A DNA stretch of 64,000 nucleotides from CAYXLI01 sp964464925 (GCA_964464925.1 CAYXLI010000006.1:186001-250000); one strand, 5' to 3'. Positions 8,500-16,982 are shown, counted from the first letter of the stretch. Numbers and translations are program-made. Notes: generated by a model from the letters alone, not told the origin.

Positions 8500-8757
8500 T
8501 CATACGGCTCCGCGTTGCCGGGTTACTGCGTGATAGATCACGAGCAGCAGAATGGCGCCTACAAGGGAGGCTAGAAAACCGGCGGAGGCATCAGGACCGT
8601 ACCAACCTAATGCACGTCCCAGGAACGTAGCGATGAGGGAGCCTGCGATGCCGATGGCGATGGTAATGAAGAATCCTGCAGGATCCCTGCCCGGGGTAAG
8701 CAACTTTGCCAAAGCACCAACGATCAGCCCGATAAACAGTGTCCACAAGAGATGCAT
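8500..8757 (-). CDS. GlsB/YeaQ/YmgE-family stress-response membrane protein
   Basis: 85 residues with three hydrophobic helices and the family's glycine-rich signatures: LFIGLIVGALAKLLTPGRDP at the N-terminus and GIAGSLIATFLGRALGW in the middle. It is an inner-membrane protein of the transglycosylase-associated family; the molecular role is not established. Shine-Dalgarno AAGGA precedes the ATG. It is the last gene of a three-gene cluster with a YidB-like and a LysM/BON protein, suggesting an envelope-stress operon. Confidence 0.9.
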   Translation of the reverse strand: MHLLWTLFIGLIVGALAKLLTPGRDPAGFFITIAIGIAGSLIATFLGRALGWYGPDASAGFLASLVGAILLLVIYHAVTRQRGAV

Positions 8758-8774
8758 TGCTCTTCCTTTCAGTT

Positions 8775-9293
8775 CTAACTCTGCGTCCGGTTCGCGATTT
8801 TTGCAAGGGTGACGGCGAGCGCAGCGCTGCCGAGGGTCTTGATGAGCGTGGGGTGCTCGGAGTAAATGGAACTGACTCTATCCACGATTGAGGGGTCGTG
8901 CTGCTCCACATGCTGAGCAACCTTCTCCACTACCTCAGGAGGCACTTGCTCGGCGGTTTCGGGAGTAACCGTTCCGCCCGCGCCCAATTTTGAAGCGAGT
9001 GCGCCGAGTCCCGCCCCTCCGAGGATAGAGGGCAGTGCCGGACCGGCAGCCGAGAGCAGTTCGTTCAAAACGCTTGCCTTCTGAGAGCCGTTGGCATTGC
9101 CGAACAACTGCGCAGCGAGCTGCGCAAAGGGGGGCGTCTCGTTGGACCGGAACATATCGGCCAACGCGCCTCCCAGGGTGGAAGAAGGAACAGCGTTCGA
9201 CACCTGATCAAAGTGAGCATCGGCGTTCGTGGCATTCACATTGCCGCCGGAGTACTGCTTGAGCAGGCCGCCTACGGTATCCATCCAGTTCAT
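8775..9293 (-). CDS. YidB-like / DUF937-related protein
   Basis: 172 residues. The N-terminal part has helical segments, the centre a glycine-rich run (LPSILGGAGLGALASKLGAGG at about residues 90-110), and the C-terminus a hydrophobic helix (LGSAALAVTLAKIANR). The composition fits the YidB/DUF937 group of small soluble or membrane-attached proteins of unknown function. Shine-Dalgarno GGAG lies 8 nt before the ATG. It sits 14 nt after the LysM/BON gene and 17 nt before the GlsB-like gene, so co-transcription is likely. Confidence 0.7.
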   Translation of the reverse strand: MNWMDTVGGLLKQYSGGNVNATNADAHFDQVSNAVPSSTLGGALADMFRSNETPPFAQLAAQLFGNANGSQKASVLNELLSAAGPALPSILGGAGLGALASKLGAGGTVTPETAEQVPPEVVEKVAQHVEQHDPSIVDRVSSIYSEHPTLIKTLGSAALAVTLAKIANRTQS

Positions 9294-9307
9294 GCTATAT
9301 CTCCTGT

Positions 9308-9709
9308 TTATGCCGGAATCGTGAGTTCCTGACCGACCTGGACTTTGTTCGGATCATCGAGCTGATCCTTGTTGGCGTCGAAGATCTTCATGTACTTGTT
9401 CGCGTCGCCGTAGAACTGTTTGGCGATCTTCGAAAGGGAATCGCCGGCTTGCACCGTGTACTTCCGCACTTCCGCGGCGGGCTGCGGCAGACTGGAGTCG
9501 ATGGAGAGATCGCACGTCAGATCGCTGTAGTTTGCATCCACAGCCTTGATCGCGTTCCAGACTTCATTCTTGACATCCTGATTGGGGGCGGCGCCTTGCA
9601 TGAAGAGCTTGTCATCCTGCACGTGCAGATGATCCAGCCGCACGTTCCGGCGTTTAATCAAATCGAGCACACTCGCGTATTTCTGTTTCAGTTGTTCCAA
9701 ATCAGCCAT
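9308..9709 (-). CDS. BON-LysM domain protein (Kbp/YgaU-like)
   Basis: 133 residues with two domains: a BON-like domain (about 1-75, including DVKNEVWNAIKAVD) and a C-terminal LysM domain (about 83-132, YTVQAGDSLSKIAKQFYGD and VQVGQELTIP). This is the architecture of E. coli Kbp/YgaU, a cytoplasmic potassium-binding protein. No signal peptide is seen, which agrees with that comparison. Shine-Dalgarno AAAGGAG precedes the ATG. It is first of the three-gene stress cluster. Confidence 0.85.
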   Translation of the reverse strand: MADLEQLKQKYASVLDLIKRRNVRLDHLHVQDDKLFMQGAAPNQDVKNEVWNAIKAVDANYSDLTCDLSIDSSLPQPAAEVRKYTVQAGDSLSKIAKQFYGDANKYMKIFDANKDQLDDPNKVQVGQELTIPA

Positions 9710-9810
9710 GGTAGCTTCTCCTTTGCGTTATGTAGGGCGGTAATGTATGTGTGTCGCAGGGAAGATGCGGGAATCGGCCGGAAATCGCGGCTCATCACCG
9801 TTAAGAGGGT

Positions 9811-9839
9811 GAGAGGAACAGGAGCGGCCTGTCCCTCTC
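9811..9839 (-). terminator. possible terminator of the phosphodiesterase gene
   Basis: Imperfect inverted repeat (GAGAGGAACAGG / CCTGTCCCTCTC, one mismatch) about 23 nt beyond the stop at 9862, before the LysM/BON gene. There is no strong U-tract. Confidence 0.35.
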
Positions 9840-9861
9840 GCCCCGGAAGTTGGCGGATGTA

Positions 9862-11742
9862 TTAACGGCCAAGGTAGTTGACGGTAACCGAGCCCACAGA
9901 CGACGCACCGGCACTGTTCGTGACGGTAACAACGAATGAATATTGGCCGGTGGAGGTGAACTGGACGCTCGGCGTGGAGGTGTTCGCGTTCACCAGAGCG
10001 GCCGAACCGTTGAGGCTGGTCCAGCTATACGTCAAAGGCAGCCCGGCGGGATCCGTGGAAGCAGATGCATCGAGCATGATCTGCTTCTGCAGCGTGTCGG
10101 CAACCGGTTTGACGACGACATTCGGAGTGAGGGCGTTGCCAGGGTTGTCGAGTCCGAGTCCAGGCAGAACGGGAGTCCCTTCCTTTTGCACGGCCTGCAA
10201 CAGCTTGGGATTGATGCCGAGAGCCTTGAGGATGGTCGGCGAGACCTGGGTCGTGCGGACAGGAGTTGTGTTGACGGTCTGCGGGATGGAAGGAGCGGAG
10301 ACGAGCAGGATCACGTTCGTGTCTGGAACCGCGAATCCGCCGTGCTCAGAGATCTTCTTCTTCCCGCCGGTGTAGACGACACCGACGTTCGGCGTGACTA
10401 CGATATCGGGCGAGCGCGAATCGGTAGAGGGATCGTCGAACATCAGCGAGAGATTGGATCCGTAAAGGATTTCGCCACCGCCGATCGTCGCGAGGTTCTG
10501 GCTGAGTTTGGCGGCCGCAGCAGCGGTCTGGCTCTGATCGGTAAGCCAGATCAGGGACACATCGTCTTCCGCTGCATTGCCGATCAGCGCGTCACCTAGA
10601 ACTGAACTTGGCGACTTCAGTGATGGGTTGTCCGCGGGGATGCGGACGAGGCTGGCAGGGTTGATGGGTGACTGGCCGTGTTTGGCGGAAATGATGATCA
10701 GTGTGGAGTTGTAGAGACCCTGCTTCTTGAGTTCAGCGACGAACTTGCCAATGGAGGTGTCCACGAACTGAATCTCGCTGAGCAGGCCGGGGCTCGGCGT
10801 GGCAGCAACATCGAGATATCCACCTGCCTGGCTCAAAGACTTTTCATTCAGTTTTTGTCCCACGCTGACAGCCTGGAAGTTCATGCCGAACAGAGCCGGG
10901 ACCGGGGCAGAGACGGATCCGTCACTCTTTTTGCCATCAATCCAGTTCAGTACGGTCTGGACCTTGATGGAGTCGTAGCATTGGACGTTCTGAAAGCTGC
11001 TGGTCCAGGCGGAGAGGTCGGCGCCCGGATCGGGGATCTGCGCGCATCCGGAGATGGAGGGAAGAGGCACGACTTTGGAGTTGATTTCAGGGCTGGCAAG
11101 ATCGGACACGCCCGAACCGCTGGGGCCGAGCACGTAATCGTAGGACGGGTGCTTGTCTGACCAGGCGGTGTAGCCGCCGCTGGCCTTCACTACTTCGAAA
11201 ACGGTGTTGACGCGCAGATAGTCATGCGGATAGACCGGAACGCAGCCTCTCTTCGGGTCGCGAGGCAGGAGGGTGGGATTAATGCCGCCACCACCATCGA
11301 GTTTTGACGTGTCGTTGTCAATAGACTCATCGAACGCAACGACGGTGCCAATTGTTCCCGGGCAGAGTCCGGCACCCTGAGCGGCAGGTGGAGACAGAGA
11401 GCGGTCATAAGCCACGTCGTAATAGAAGCCGGTAGTCCGCGGAGAACCGCCGGTGATTAGGGCGGCGAGTCCGGGGAAGGAGTCCGAAGGCTTCGACGTC
11501 GATGCCTGGGTGTAGGTCACGCCGGATTTCGCCAGTTGTGCCAGGGCCGGGCAGGTGGGTCCGGAGCCTGAGCCACCAACACCTTTTATGCAATTGGCCA
11601 GGTCGACCGCATGCATGCCATCGATGCTGATCAAAAGAACGCGCTGGATACCCTGAGTGGGCGTTTGCGCGGGCACGGCGGTCCCAATCGCGAGTGACAA
11701 TACGACGTGGCCCGCGACGCGCGCGAGGAGGTTTCTTCTCAT
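9862..11742 (-). CDS. exported alkaline-phosphatase-superfamily phosphodiesterase with C-terminal PKD-like domain
   Basis: About 626 residues from the ATG at 11742, which opens a signal peptide (MRRNLLARVAGHVVLSLAIG ending in VPAQ) and is preceded by AAAGGA. An upstream in-frame ATG at 11811 adds 23 non-signal-like residues and is less likely. The catalytic domain shows the nucleotide pyrophosphatase/phosphodiesterase pattern: VLLISIDGMHAVDL with the first metal Asp, SKPSDSFPGLAALITGG with the nucleophile Ser/Thr region, IIISAKHGQSPI and ISEHGGF with metal His. The last about 85 residues form a PKD-like beta sandwich (LDASASTDPAG to VTVTNSAGASSVG). The substrate is unknown; periplasmic or cell-surface location is inferred. 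Confidence 0.82.
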   Translation of the reverse strand: MRRNLLARVAGHVVLSLAIGTAVPAQTPTQGIQRVLLISIDGMHAVDLANCIKGVGGSGSGPTCPALAQLAKSGVTYTQASTSKPSDSFPGLAALITGGSPRTTGFYYDVAYDRSLSPPAAQGAGLCPGTIGTVVAFDESIDNDTSKLDGGGGINPTLLPRDPKRGCVPVYPHDYLRVNTVFEVVKASGGYTAWSDKHPSYDYVLGPSGSGVSDLASPEINSKVVPLPSISGCAQIPDPGADLSAWTSSFQNVQCYDSIKVQTVLNWIDGKKSDGSVSAPVPALFGMNFQAVSVGQKLNEKSLSQAGGYLDVAATPSPGLLSEIQFVDTSIGKFVAELKKQGLYNSTLIIISAKHGQSPINPASLVRIPADNPSLKSPSSVLGDALIGNAAEDDVSLIWLTDQSQTAAAAAKLSQNLATIGGGEILYGSNLSLMFDDPSTDSRSPDIVVTPNVGVVYTGGKKKISEHGGFAVPDTNVILLVSAPSIPQTVNTTPVRTTQVSPTILKALGINPKLLQAVQKEGTPVLPGLGLDNPGNALTPNVVVKPVADTLQKQIMLDASASTDPAGLPLTYSWTSLNGSAALVNANTSTPSVQFTSTGQYSFVVTVTNSAGASSVGSVTVNYLGR

Positions 11743-11889
11743 TGTTCTGTTTTTTCCTTTCGACGGAGTGGAACGCGAAAAGCTCCTCAGGGTACCAGCC
11801 GAATCTTTCATTCGAACGACAATGGCACGACGAATGGATTAAGCGAGGAGGCTACGGCCTGTTGGGGACATGTCCTTGAACAAGACGTT

Positions 11890-12003
11890 TTCAACTCGGT
11901 GATCCGGACAAACCCCGGGACCGATCCGACCAATGGTCTCCAACTTTGGGATGTGACGCTGAGCGAGAGGAACGTTCAACTTGGTTTTAAGGTGAACTTC
12001 TAG
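11890..12003 (+). pseudogene. remnant: C-terminal tail of an outer-membrane receptor
   Basis: The last about 37 codons of a plus-strand frame read FNSVIRTNPGTDPTNGLQLW followed by DVTLSERNVQLGFKVNF and stop. A final ...QLGFKVNF is the usual closing beta-strand of large acidobacterial outer-membrane receptors. Upstream there is no room for the rest of the gene because the phosphodiesterase promoter side begins by about 11742. A good plus-strand terminator follows the stop at once. I read this as a decayed receptor gene; a short orphan peptide is the alternative. Confidence 0.45.
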
Positions 12004-12023
12004 GACTCCGGGCTGTTCTGAAC

Positions 12024-12054
12024 AGGGCCGCGATCGATCGCGGCCCTTTCTTTT
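12024..12054 (+). terminator. Rho-independent terminator
   Basis: Perfect 11-bp stem (AGGGCCGCGAT / ATCGCGGCCCT) with a 2-nt centre, followed by TTCTTTT on the plus strand. It follows the receptor remnant and also sits at the 3' end of the minus-strand aldolase gene. Confidence 0.8.
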
Positions 12055-12897
12055 CTAGTGCTCCGCACCTTCTGTGGGCGCAATTCCCTTCTTCTGGCCC
12101 GAGTTTGCCGGGTTCCCCAATTCCGCTTTGATTCCGTTCTTCAGCAGCACCAGTTCCCCCGGGGCTTGGAAGAAGCTATAACCGTCCCGATTCCGCCAGG
12201 CGAGTGGACCACCGAGCTTCTTGCCTGCCTTGAGTGTTGCATCGTGAATGCGCGTGACCAGCGCCTCGTATCCGGGTTCACCCTGCTTCATCCCGGAGAA
12301 ACTGCCGAGGTCCGTACTGGCGGCAAAGATCACATCTACGCCCGGAATATCCGCCATCTGGCTGGCCAGTTCGACGCCCGCGGGCGACTCGATCATGGCT
12401 ACGATCATGATGTTGTCGTTCGCGATCTGGCGATAGTCAGGACCCCAGAGCGCGCCATATTGTCCGTTGCCCTGGCTGCGCTTGCCGACGGGAGGATACT
12501 TTGCAAACTTGATCGCGTTTCGAACCTTCTGCAGATCCTCCACCATCGGAATAATGATGCCGGCCGCGCCCATATCGACGGCTTTCTGAATGTCGCCCTC
12601 GGTCGCGTCGGGGACGCGGATGAACGGCATTGCCGGCGCACCCTTACAGGCCATGATCATGTGTGCCACATCCTGAAACGTCATGGGGCTGTGCTGCATT
12701 TCGATCCAGAGGTAATCGAAGCCGGAGTTCGCCATGGCGCAGTAGGTGTCCGGGTCGGGGATGAGGATACTGCCGCCGATGACCTGTTTGCCGGCGGCCA
12801 GCTTCTGCTTGACCGTATTAAAGATTCGCGGTTGCGTTTGCGCGAAGGCGGCCGGCAGCAAGGCGACGGCCAGAACAGCGAGTGCGGAACGTCTCAT
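12055..12897 (-). CDS. HpcH/HpaI-family aldolase with signal peptide
   Basis: 280 residues. The first about 19 (MRRSALAVLAVALLPAAFAQ) look like a Sec signal peptide, unusual because HpcH/HpaI aldolases normally work in the cytoplasm. The barrel keeps the family residues: Arg in FIRVP, the His in WIEMQHSP, metal-binding Glu in AMIESPAGVE and Asp in AASTDLGSF. It should therefore be able to cleave a 4-hydroxy-2-oxo acid into pyruvate or a related oxo acid plus an aldehyde; the real substrate is unknown. Strong AGGAGG Shine-Dalgarno before the ATG. It stands alone. Confidence 0.85.
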   Translation of the reverse strand: MRRSALAVLAVALLPAAFAQTQPRIFNTVKQKLAAGKQVIGGSILIPDPDTYCAMANSGFDYLWIEMQHSPMTFQDVAHMIMACKGAPAMPFIRVPDATEGDIQKAVDMGAAGIIIPMVEDLQKVRNAIKFAKYPPVGKRSQGNGQYGALWGPDYRQIANDNIMIVAMIESPAGVELASQMADIPGVDVIFAASTDLGSFSGMKQGEPGYEALVTRIHDATLKAGKKLGGPLAWRNRDGYSFFQAPGELVLLKNGIKAELGNPANSGQKKGIAPTEGAEH

Positions 12898-13061
12898 GAT
12901 CCTATTCCTCCTGATGAAAAGGTCAGGAATGATTCTATGCGATCGTTACAAAGTTTTCACAAGGGACGCACAACTTTCTTAGCGAAGTGGCACATGCTTG
13001 GATTCAGACACTCGCGCCTGCGCCAGTTCGGACAGGCCCGTTCCTGCGGCCGCAGGAGAAG

Positions 13062-13092
13062 CAGGGCGGGAATCCCGTGTACTCCCGCCCTG
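13062..13092. repeat. inverted repeat between divergent genes
   Basis: Perfect 10-bp stem (CAGGGCGGGA / TCCCGCCCTG) with an 11-nt loop, next to a 14-bp palindrome CCTGCGGCCGCAGG. It lies in the 343-bp region between the divergent aldolase and sigma-like genes. No T-tract follows directly. Confidence 0.4.
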
Positions 13093-13192
13093 AGTAAACG
13101 CCTTGATGAGTAATTTTCCCTCAGTACACCTAGACGCTTCGCGGAATTTATAAGTCTATCACCTTATTTTTAAGAGCTTTTTCGTAACGGAC

Positions 13193-13222
13193 TAGACAAA
13201 TACGCGAGCGAAATGATCTAAT
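13193..13222 (+). promoter_or_regulatory. candidate sigma70 promoter of the sigma-like gene
   Basis: TAGACA (5 of 6 to TTGACA) and TCTAAT (5 of 6 to TATAAT) separated by 18 nt, in an AT-rich stretch. The expected start near 13229 lies just ahead of a GGGAGGG Shine-Dalgarno at 13230-13236. Confidence 0.45.
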
Positions 13223-13240
13223 TTTTACCGGGAGGGCAAT

Positions 13241-13759
13241 ATTTACCCGATACCACTCGAGGAATATGCTTCGCCTGCACTGGGTTCGTGGACGGCGTTG
13301 GTTTCCGGTCTGCAGACCGGCGACGCGCTATCGGTACTCCAGTTTCACCACTTTATTGTGCCGGGTATTGAATGGCTCCTGCGCCGTCGTGGAGCGCTTC
13401 ACCCGGGCCGCTTGGCCCGGCATTTGTGCCACGAAATGGTGCTTGAAATCCAGGCGAGAAAACTCAATAGCTTCGAAGAAATTGCGGTTGGCCTTCGCCG
13501 TTCCATCCACTTGGCAGGTCGAATCGAACCGGAAAACAGCCCGCCCGCGCCACGCGATCTCGGTGCCTGTAATTCGCGGGAATCGGAAGTTGCCATCCGG
13601 CGCTTCGCATTGCAGCAAAGCCCGGCCGAGATTTGCGATGCGATGTGCATTTCCATGCACGAGTACAAGAGTTTGAAAGTTACGGCGCGCGAAATATTCC
13701 GCTCTTCGCTGACGAAGAATGAAGCCGCAGGAGGAAATGATGCATTGGTGCATGCGTGA
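13241..13759 (+). CDS. divergent ECF sigma factor-like regulator, start codon uncertain
   Basis: About 172 residues if read from 13241. Residues near VSGLQTGDALSVLQFHHFIV and WLLRRRG resemble region 2 of a group of acidobacterial ECF sigma factors. The end, RESEVAIRRFALQQSPAEIC through SMHEYKSLKVTAREIF, resembles region 4 with its helix-turn-helix. The two parts are joined by a short linker. No ATG or GTG exists in frame near the 5' end. GGGAGGG at 13230-13236 is spaced correctly for an AUU start at 13241; the first conventional alternative is TTG at 13298, which would cut region 2. The gene may be real with an AUU start, or a decaying copy. Confidence 0.5.
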   Translation: MYPIPLEEYASPALGSWTALVSGLQTGDALSVLQFHHFIVPGIEWLLRRRGALHPGRLARHLCHEMVLEIQARKLNSFEEIAVGLRRSIHLAGRIEPENSPPAPRDLGACNSRESEVAIRRFALQQSPAEICDAMCISMHEYKSLKVTAREIFRSSLTKNEAAGGNDALVHA

Positions 13760-13811
13760 TGAAAATTTCGTGAGGAAACTCATCTCCACATGAAAGAGCA
13801 GCGCACAAGAT

Positions 13812-15014
13812 TCATAAAACAAGTTCACCGATCCTGGTCTGGAAATTCGTAAGCAGTTCGTACCCTTCGTGGGTGACCGCCACCATGTCGCAGTGCCGCA
13901 TGCCGCGATCTTCCAGGTAAATGCCAGGCTCTACATTGAACACCATACCGGGTTCGAGCACGTCTTCGGATTTCGGATGCAATCGCGGTGGAGCGCTGTG
14001 GCTAATGGCCGCGAAACCGACCCCATGGCCCGTCGCATGCTTGAACGCCGGCCCGTATCCGCGTTCCGTAAGTACGTTGTGGGCGGCTCGATCTATGTCC
14101 GCGGCCTTCGCTCCGGGATGGATTGCACCGAACGCGGCATCGCGTGCCGCGAAGACGGCTTCGTACATTTTCTGCGATGTGGCATCGGGTGTTCCCATGC
14201 TGAACGTGCGAGTGATATCCGTCCAGTAGCCATCCGCGTACGAGTTGCAGTGGATGAGGACTAAATCGCCTTTTTCTAATGCGCGCGTTCTGGACCTGGC
14301 GAAGACTCCGTAAGCTCTCGCAGCGTTCGGGCCGGACATGCACCATACGAACCCATCGTTCCTTTCCACGCGGCTGCCGCCGTTTGGGCAAGCGCTCAAC
14401 GGAACGCGGAACATGGCTGCGATTTCGCACTCCTTAAATCCGCTGCGGAGATGCTGCGCTCCTTCTTTGAACGCACGCTCTGCAATTCCGCACGCGGTAC
14501 GGATGTGTGCGATTTCTGCCGGCGTGTGGATGGCCCGCAATCTCTCAAGCAGATCATCTGCCACGCGCACCTCCGCCTTGGGAAAGCGCGCTACGACAGC
14601 ACCACGCAACGCCGGGCCGAAAAGATGCATGCCCGCGTAAGAGGCCGGCTCGAATGTCTCGCCACTCTCGAAGCCAACCCTACGGGGTTCGGCGGGCAGC
14701 AGGTTGAATACTTTTGGCAACGATGTTTCCACGTCACCGATCTCACTGGAGAGGGAATCGAGGGAACCAGTCTGGTACGTGATTACTTCGTCGGCAAAGC
14801 TCTTTTCGGCAAGATCATTCTCATCCTCCGGCACAAGCAGCACCAGACTCGTTCGCGTCACAAATGCGATGGACGTGCCGACTACCGGCCAATAACCCGA
14901 CAGCATGAGGACGTTGGCGGGCTGCGCGCACACCAACATGTCCACAGCGGCACTCTCCAGAAACTGCTGTACGAGACGGTCCCGCCTGGTTTCCAGTAGT
15001 TTATCGGCGATCAC
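13812..15014 (-). CDS. M24-family peptidase (Xaa-Pro aminopeptidase-like) with altered metal ligands
   Basis: 400 residues from a GTG start with GGGAGGA upstream. An N-terminal creatinase-like domain (about 1-155) is followed by a pita-bread catalytic domain (about 165-400). Of the five metal ligands of aminopeptidase P, three are present: Asp266 (DGYWTDITRTF), His330 (HATGHGVG) and Glu362 (VEPGIY). The first Asp is His255 (LVLIHCNS) and the last Glu is Cys375 (GMRHCDM). The protein is otherwise well kept, so it may use another metal arrangement or have lost peptidase activity. Monocistronic, convergent with the sigma-like gene. Confidence 0.85.
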   Translation of the reverse strand: MIADKLLETRRDRLVQQFLESAAVDMLVCAQPANVLMLSGYWPVVGTSIAFVTRTSLVLLVPEDENDLAEKSFADEVITYQTGSLDSLSSEIGDVETSLPKVFNLLPAEPRRVGFESGETFEPASYAGMHLFGPALRGAVVARFPKAEVRVADDLLERLRAIHTPAEIAHIRTACGIAERAFKEGAQHLRSGFKECEIAAMFRVPLSACPNGGSRVERNDGFVWCMSGPNAARAYGVFARSRTRALEKGDLVLIHCNSYADGYWTDITRTFSMGTPDATSQKMYEAVFAARDAAFGAIHPGAKAADIDRAAHNVLTERGYGPAFKHATGHGVGFAAISHSAPPRLHPKSEDVLEPGMVFNVEPGIYLEDRGMRHCDMVAVTHEGYELLTNFQTRIGELVL

Positions 15015-15172
15015 GTTAAGGTCCTCCCTACTCCGGGGCTGTTGCCGCTACTTCGTAACATCCCGCTCTTCCGGCTGTGTCTAGCTAATAGATGGACTAC
15101 CCAAGAGAAACCGCTGTTTCAGACTCAACGCGGTAACGAAATCCGGAAGACACCGGCAACGGAGAAGAGCGA

Positions 15173-16927
15173 ATGGCAAAAACCGCTGCAGAGATCCTGG
15201 TCGAAACAATCCACGACTGGGGCGTAGAAGTGATCTTCGGGATCCCCGGAGACGGCATCAACGGCATCATGGAGGCATTGCGGGTGCATAAGGACAAGAT
15301 CCGCTTTATTCAAGTGCGCCATGAAGAGTCGGCGGCCTTCATGGCCTGTGCCTACGCGAAATACACGGGCAAACTGGGAGTATGCCTGGCCACTTCCGGG
15401 CCGGGCGGCATCCACCTGCTGAACGGATTGTACGATGCAAAGCTCGATAAAAAACCGGTTCTCGCCATCACCGGACTGCATTTCCATGATCTGATCGGCA
15501 CGCAGGCGCAGCAGGATGTGGAACTCGACAAGCTCTTCATGGATGTGTCGGTTTTCAACCAGCGCATCATGAGCCCCACTCACGTGGAGCCGATCGCTGA
15601 CCTGGCCTGCCGGACAGCGCTCTCCTATCGCGGAGTTGCGCACCTCACCATACCGACCGATGTGCAGGAACTCACTACCGGCAACGACGAGCGTTCCAAG
15701 AGGAACCGCCCTCACCACACGTCCGACGCGTTCTCACGCAGCGCCCAGCTACCTTCACAAATCGACCTGCAGCGCGCGGCCGAAATTCTGAACAATGGGA
15801 AAAAGATTGCCATTTTGGCCGGACAGGGTGCGCTCGGCGCGGGCGATGCGCTTGAGGAAACTGCCGACAAATTGGGCGCCCCCATCATCAAGGCTCTGCT
15901 CGGCAAGGCTGTTGTGGCGGACGATAGTCCATTCACCACCGGCGGGATTGGGCTGCTCGGGACCAAACCGTCTCAAGAAGCTCTGGAGGAGTGCGACACG
16001 CTCCTGATCGTGGGCAGTTCGTTCCCGTATATCGAGTTCATGCCGCAACCTGGGCAGGCGCGCGGCATACAGATTGAACTCGATCCCATGCGGATCGGCC
16101 TGCGTTACCCGATAGAAGTCGGCCTCGTGGGTGACAGTTTCAGCACATTAAAAGCACTGCTGCCTCTGCTGCGCGTGAACCACAACAGGGCATTCCTGGA
16201 GAAGGCGCAGCGAGGCATGAAGGACTGGTGGCAAGTTATGGATGCGCAGGCCGCCCGGACGGATCTGCCGATGAAACCGCAGGTGGTCGCTGCGGAGTTG
16301 AGCAAGCGGCTCTCCGACACAGCCATCGTCTCTTCCGATTCCGGCACGAACACGACTTGGTGGGCCCGTCACATCCGAGCGAAGCGCGGTCAGATGCACT
16401 CCTGCTCCGGAACATTGGCGTCGATGGCCCCGGGGCTCCCCTATGCGATTGCAGCCCAGATAGCCTATCCGGGCCGCGAGTGTATTGCGTTCGTGGGAGA
16501 TGGCGGCCTATCCATGCTGATGGCCGAGTTTGCGACTGCTGTGAAGTACTCCCTGCCGATCAAAGTAGTGGTTATCAAGAACAACACGCTTGGCCAGATC
16601 AAATGGGAGCAAATGGTATTCCTGGGCAATCCGGAGTATGGCTGCGAGTTGCAGCCGATCGACTTCGTCAAGGTTGCCGAAGCCTGCGGAGGCCGCGGAT
16701 TCCGGATCGAGGACCCCAAGAATTGCGGAGCCATTCTGGATGAAGCACTCAGTCACCAAGGTCCGGTCATAATTGAGGCTCTCGTCGATCCATACGAGCC
16801 GCCGATGCCTCCGAAGGTGACAGTGGAGCAAGCCGGACACTTCGCGGAGTCGCTCGCGCGGGGCGAACCGAATCGAAGCAAAATCGCCCTAACGGTCTTA
16901 GAGGATAAGGTCAAAGAGATGGTGTAA
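15173..16927 (+). CDS. TPP-dependent enzyme, pyruvate oxidase / acetolactate synthase-like
   Basis: 584 residues. It has the three-domain fold: PYR domain with IFGIPGDGINGIMEAL and catalytic Glu in VRHEESAAFMA (about residue 51), a central FAD-like domain, and a PP domain with VGDGGLSMLMAEFATAV and KNNTLGQIKWEQ. The sequence differs clearly from the operon-borne IlvB at 1965-3695, and no small subunit lies beside it. This favours a pyruvate oxidase-like (PoxB) or other catabolic TPP enzyme over biosynthetic acetolactate synthase. The C-terminus extends about 40 residues past the PP domain. A Shine-Dalgarno (GGAGAAGAG) precedes the ATG. Confidence 0.85.
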   Translation: MAKTAAEILVETIHDWGVEVIFGIPGDGINGIMEALRVHKDKIRFIQVRHEESAAFMACAYAKYTGKLGVCLATSGPGGIHLLNGLYDAKLDKKPVLAITGLHFHDLIGTQAQQDVELDKLFMDVSVFNQRIMSPTHVEPIADLACRTALSYRGVAHLTIPTDVQELTTGNDERSKRNRPHHTSDAFSRSAQLPSQIDLQRAAEILNNGKKIAILAGQGALGAGDALEETADKLGAPIIKALLGKAVVADDSPFTTGGIGLLGTKPSQEALEECDTLLIVGSSFPYIEFMPQPGQARGIQIELDPMRIGLRYPIEVGLVGDSFSTLKALLPLLRVNHNRAFLEKAQRGMKDWWQVMDAQAARTDLPMKPQVVAAELSKRLSDTAIVSSDSGTNTTWWARHIRAKRGQMHSCSGTLASMAPGLPYAIAAQIAYPGRECIAFVGDGGLSMLMAEFATAVKYSLPIKVVVIKNNTLGQIKWEQMVFLGNPEYGCELQPIDFVKVAEACGGRGFRIEDPKNCGAILDEALSHQGPVIIEALVDPYEPPMPPKVTVEQAGHFAESLARGEPNRSKIALTVLEDKVKEMV

Positions 16928-16948
16928 CGCCGGAGACGGTGCGACATT

Positions 16949-16982
16949 CTGGGCTCTTGCTCTCCCCTTCGCAAGAGCCCAG
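16949..16982 (+). terminator. stem-loop downstream of the TPP enzyme gene
   Basis: Perfect 12-bp stem (CTGGGCTCTTGC / GCAAGAGCCCAG) with a 10-nt loop, 22 nt after the stop codon. No U-tract follows, so it is terminator-like but not classical. The rest of 16983-17420 shows no gene or other element I can support. Confidence 0.5.

Noticed and set aside
13266..13676. Alternative plus-strand frame starting with ATG at 13266
   Set aside because: It has no similarity to any family I know, while the frame from 13241 carries sigma-like region 2 and region 4 sequence.
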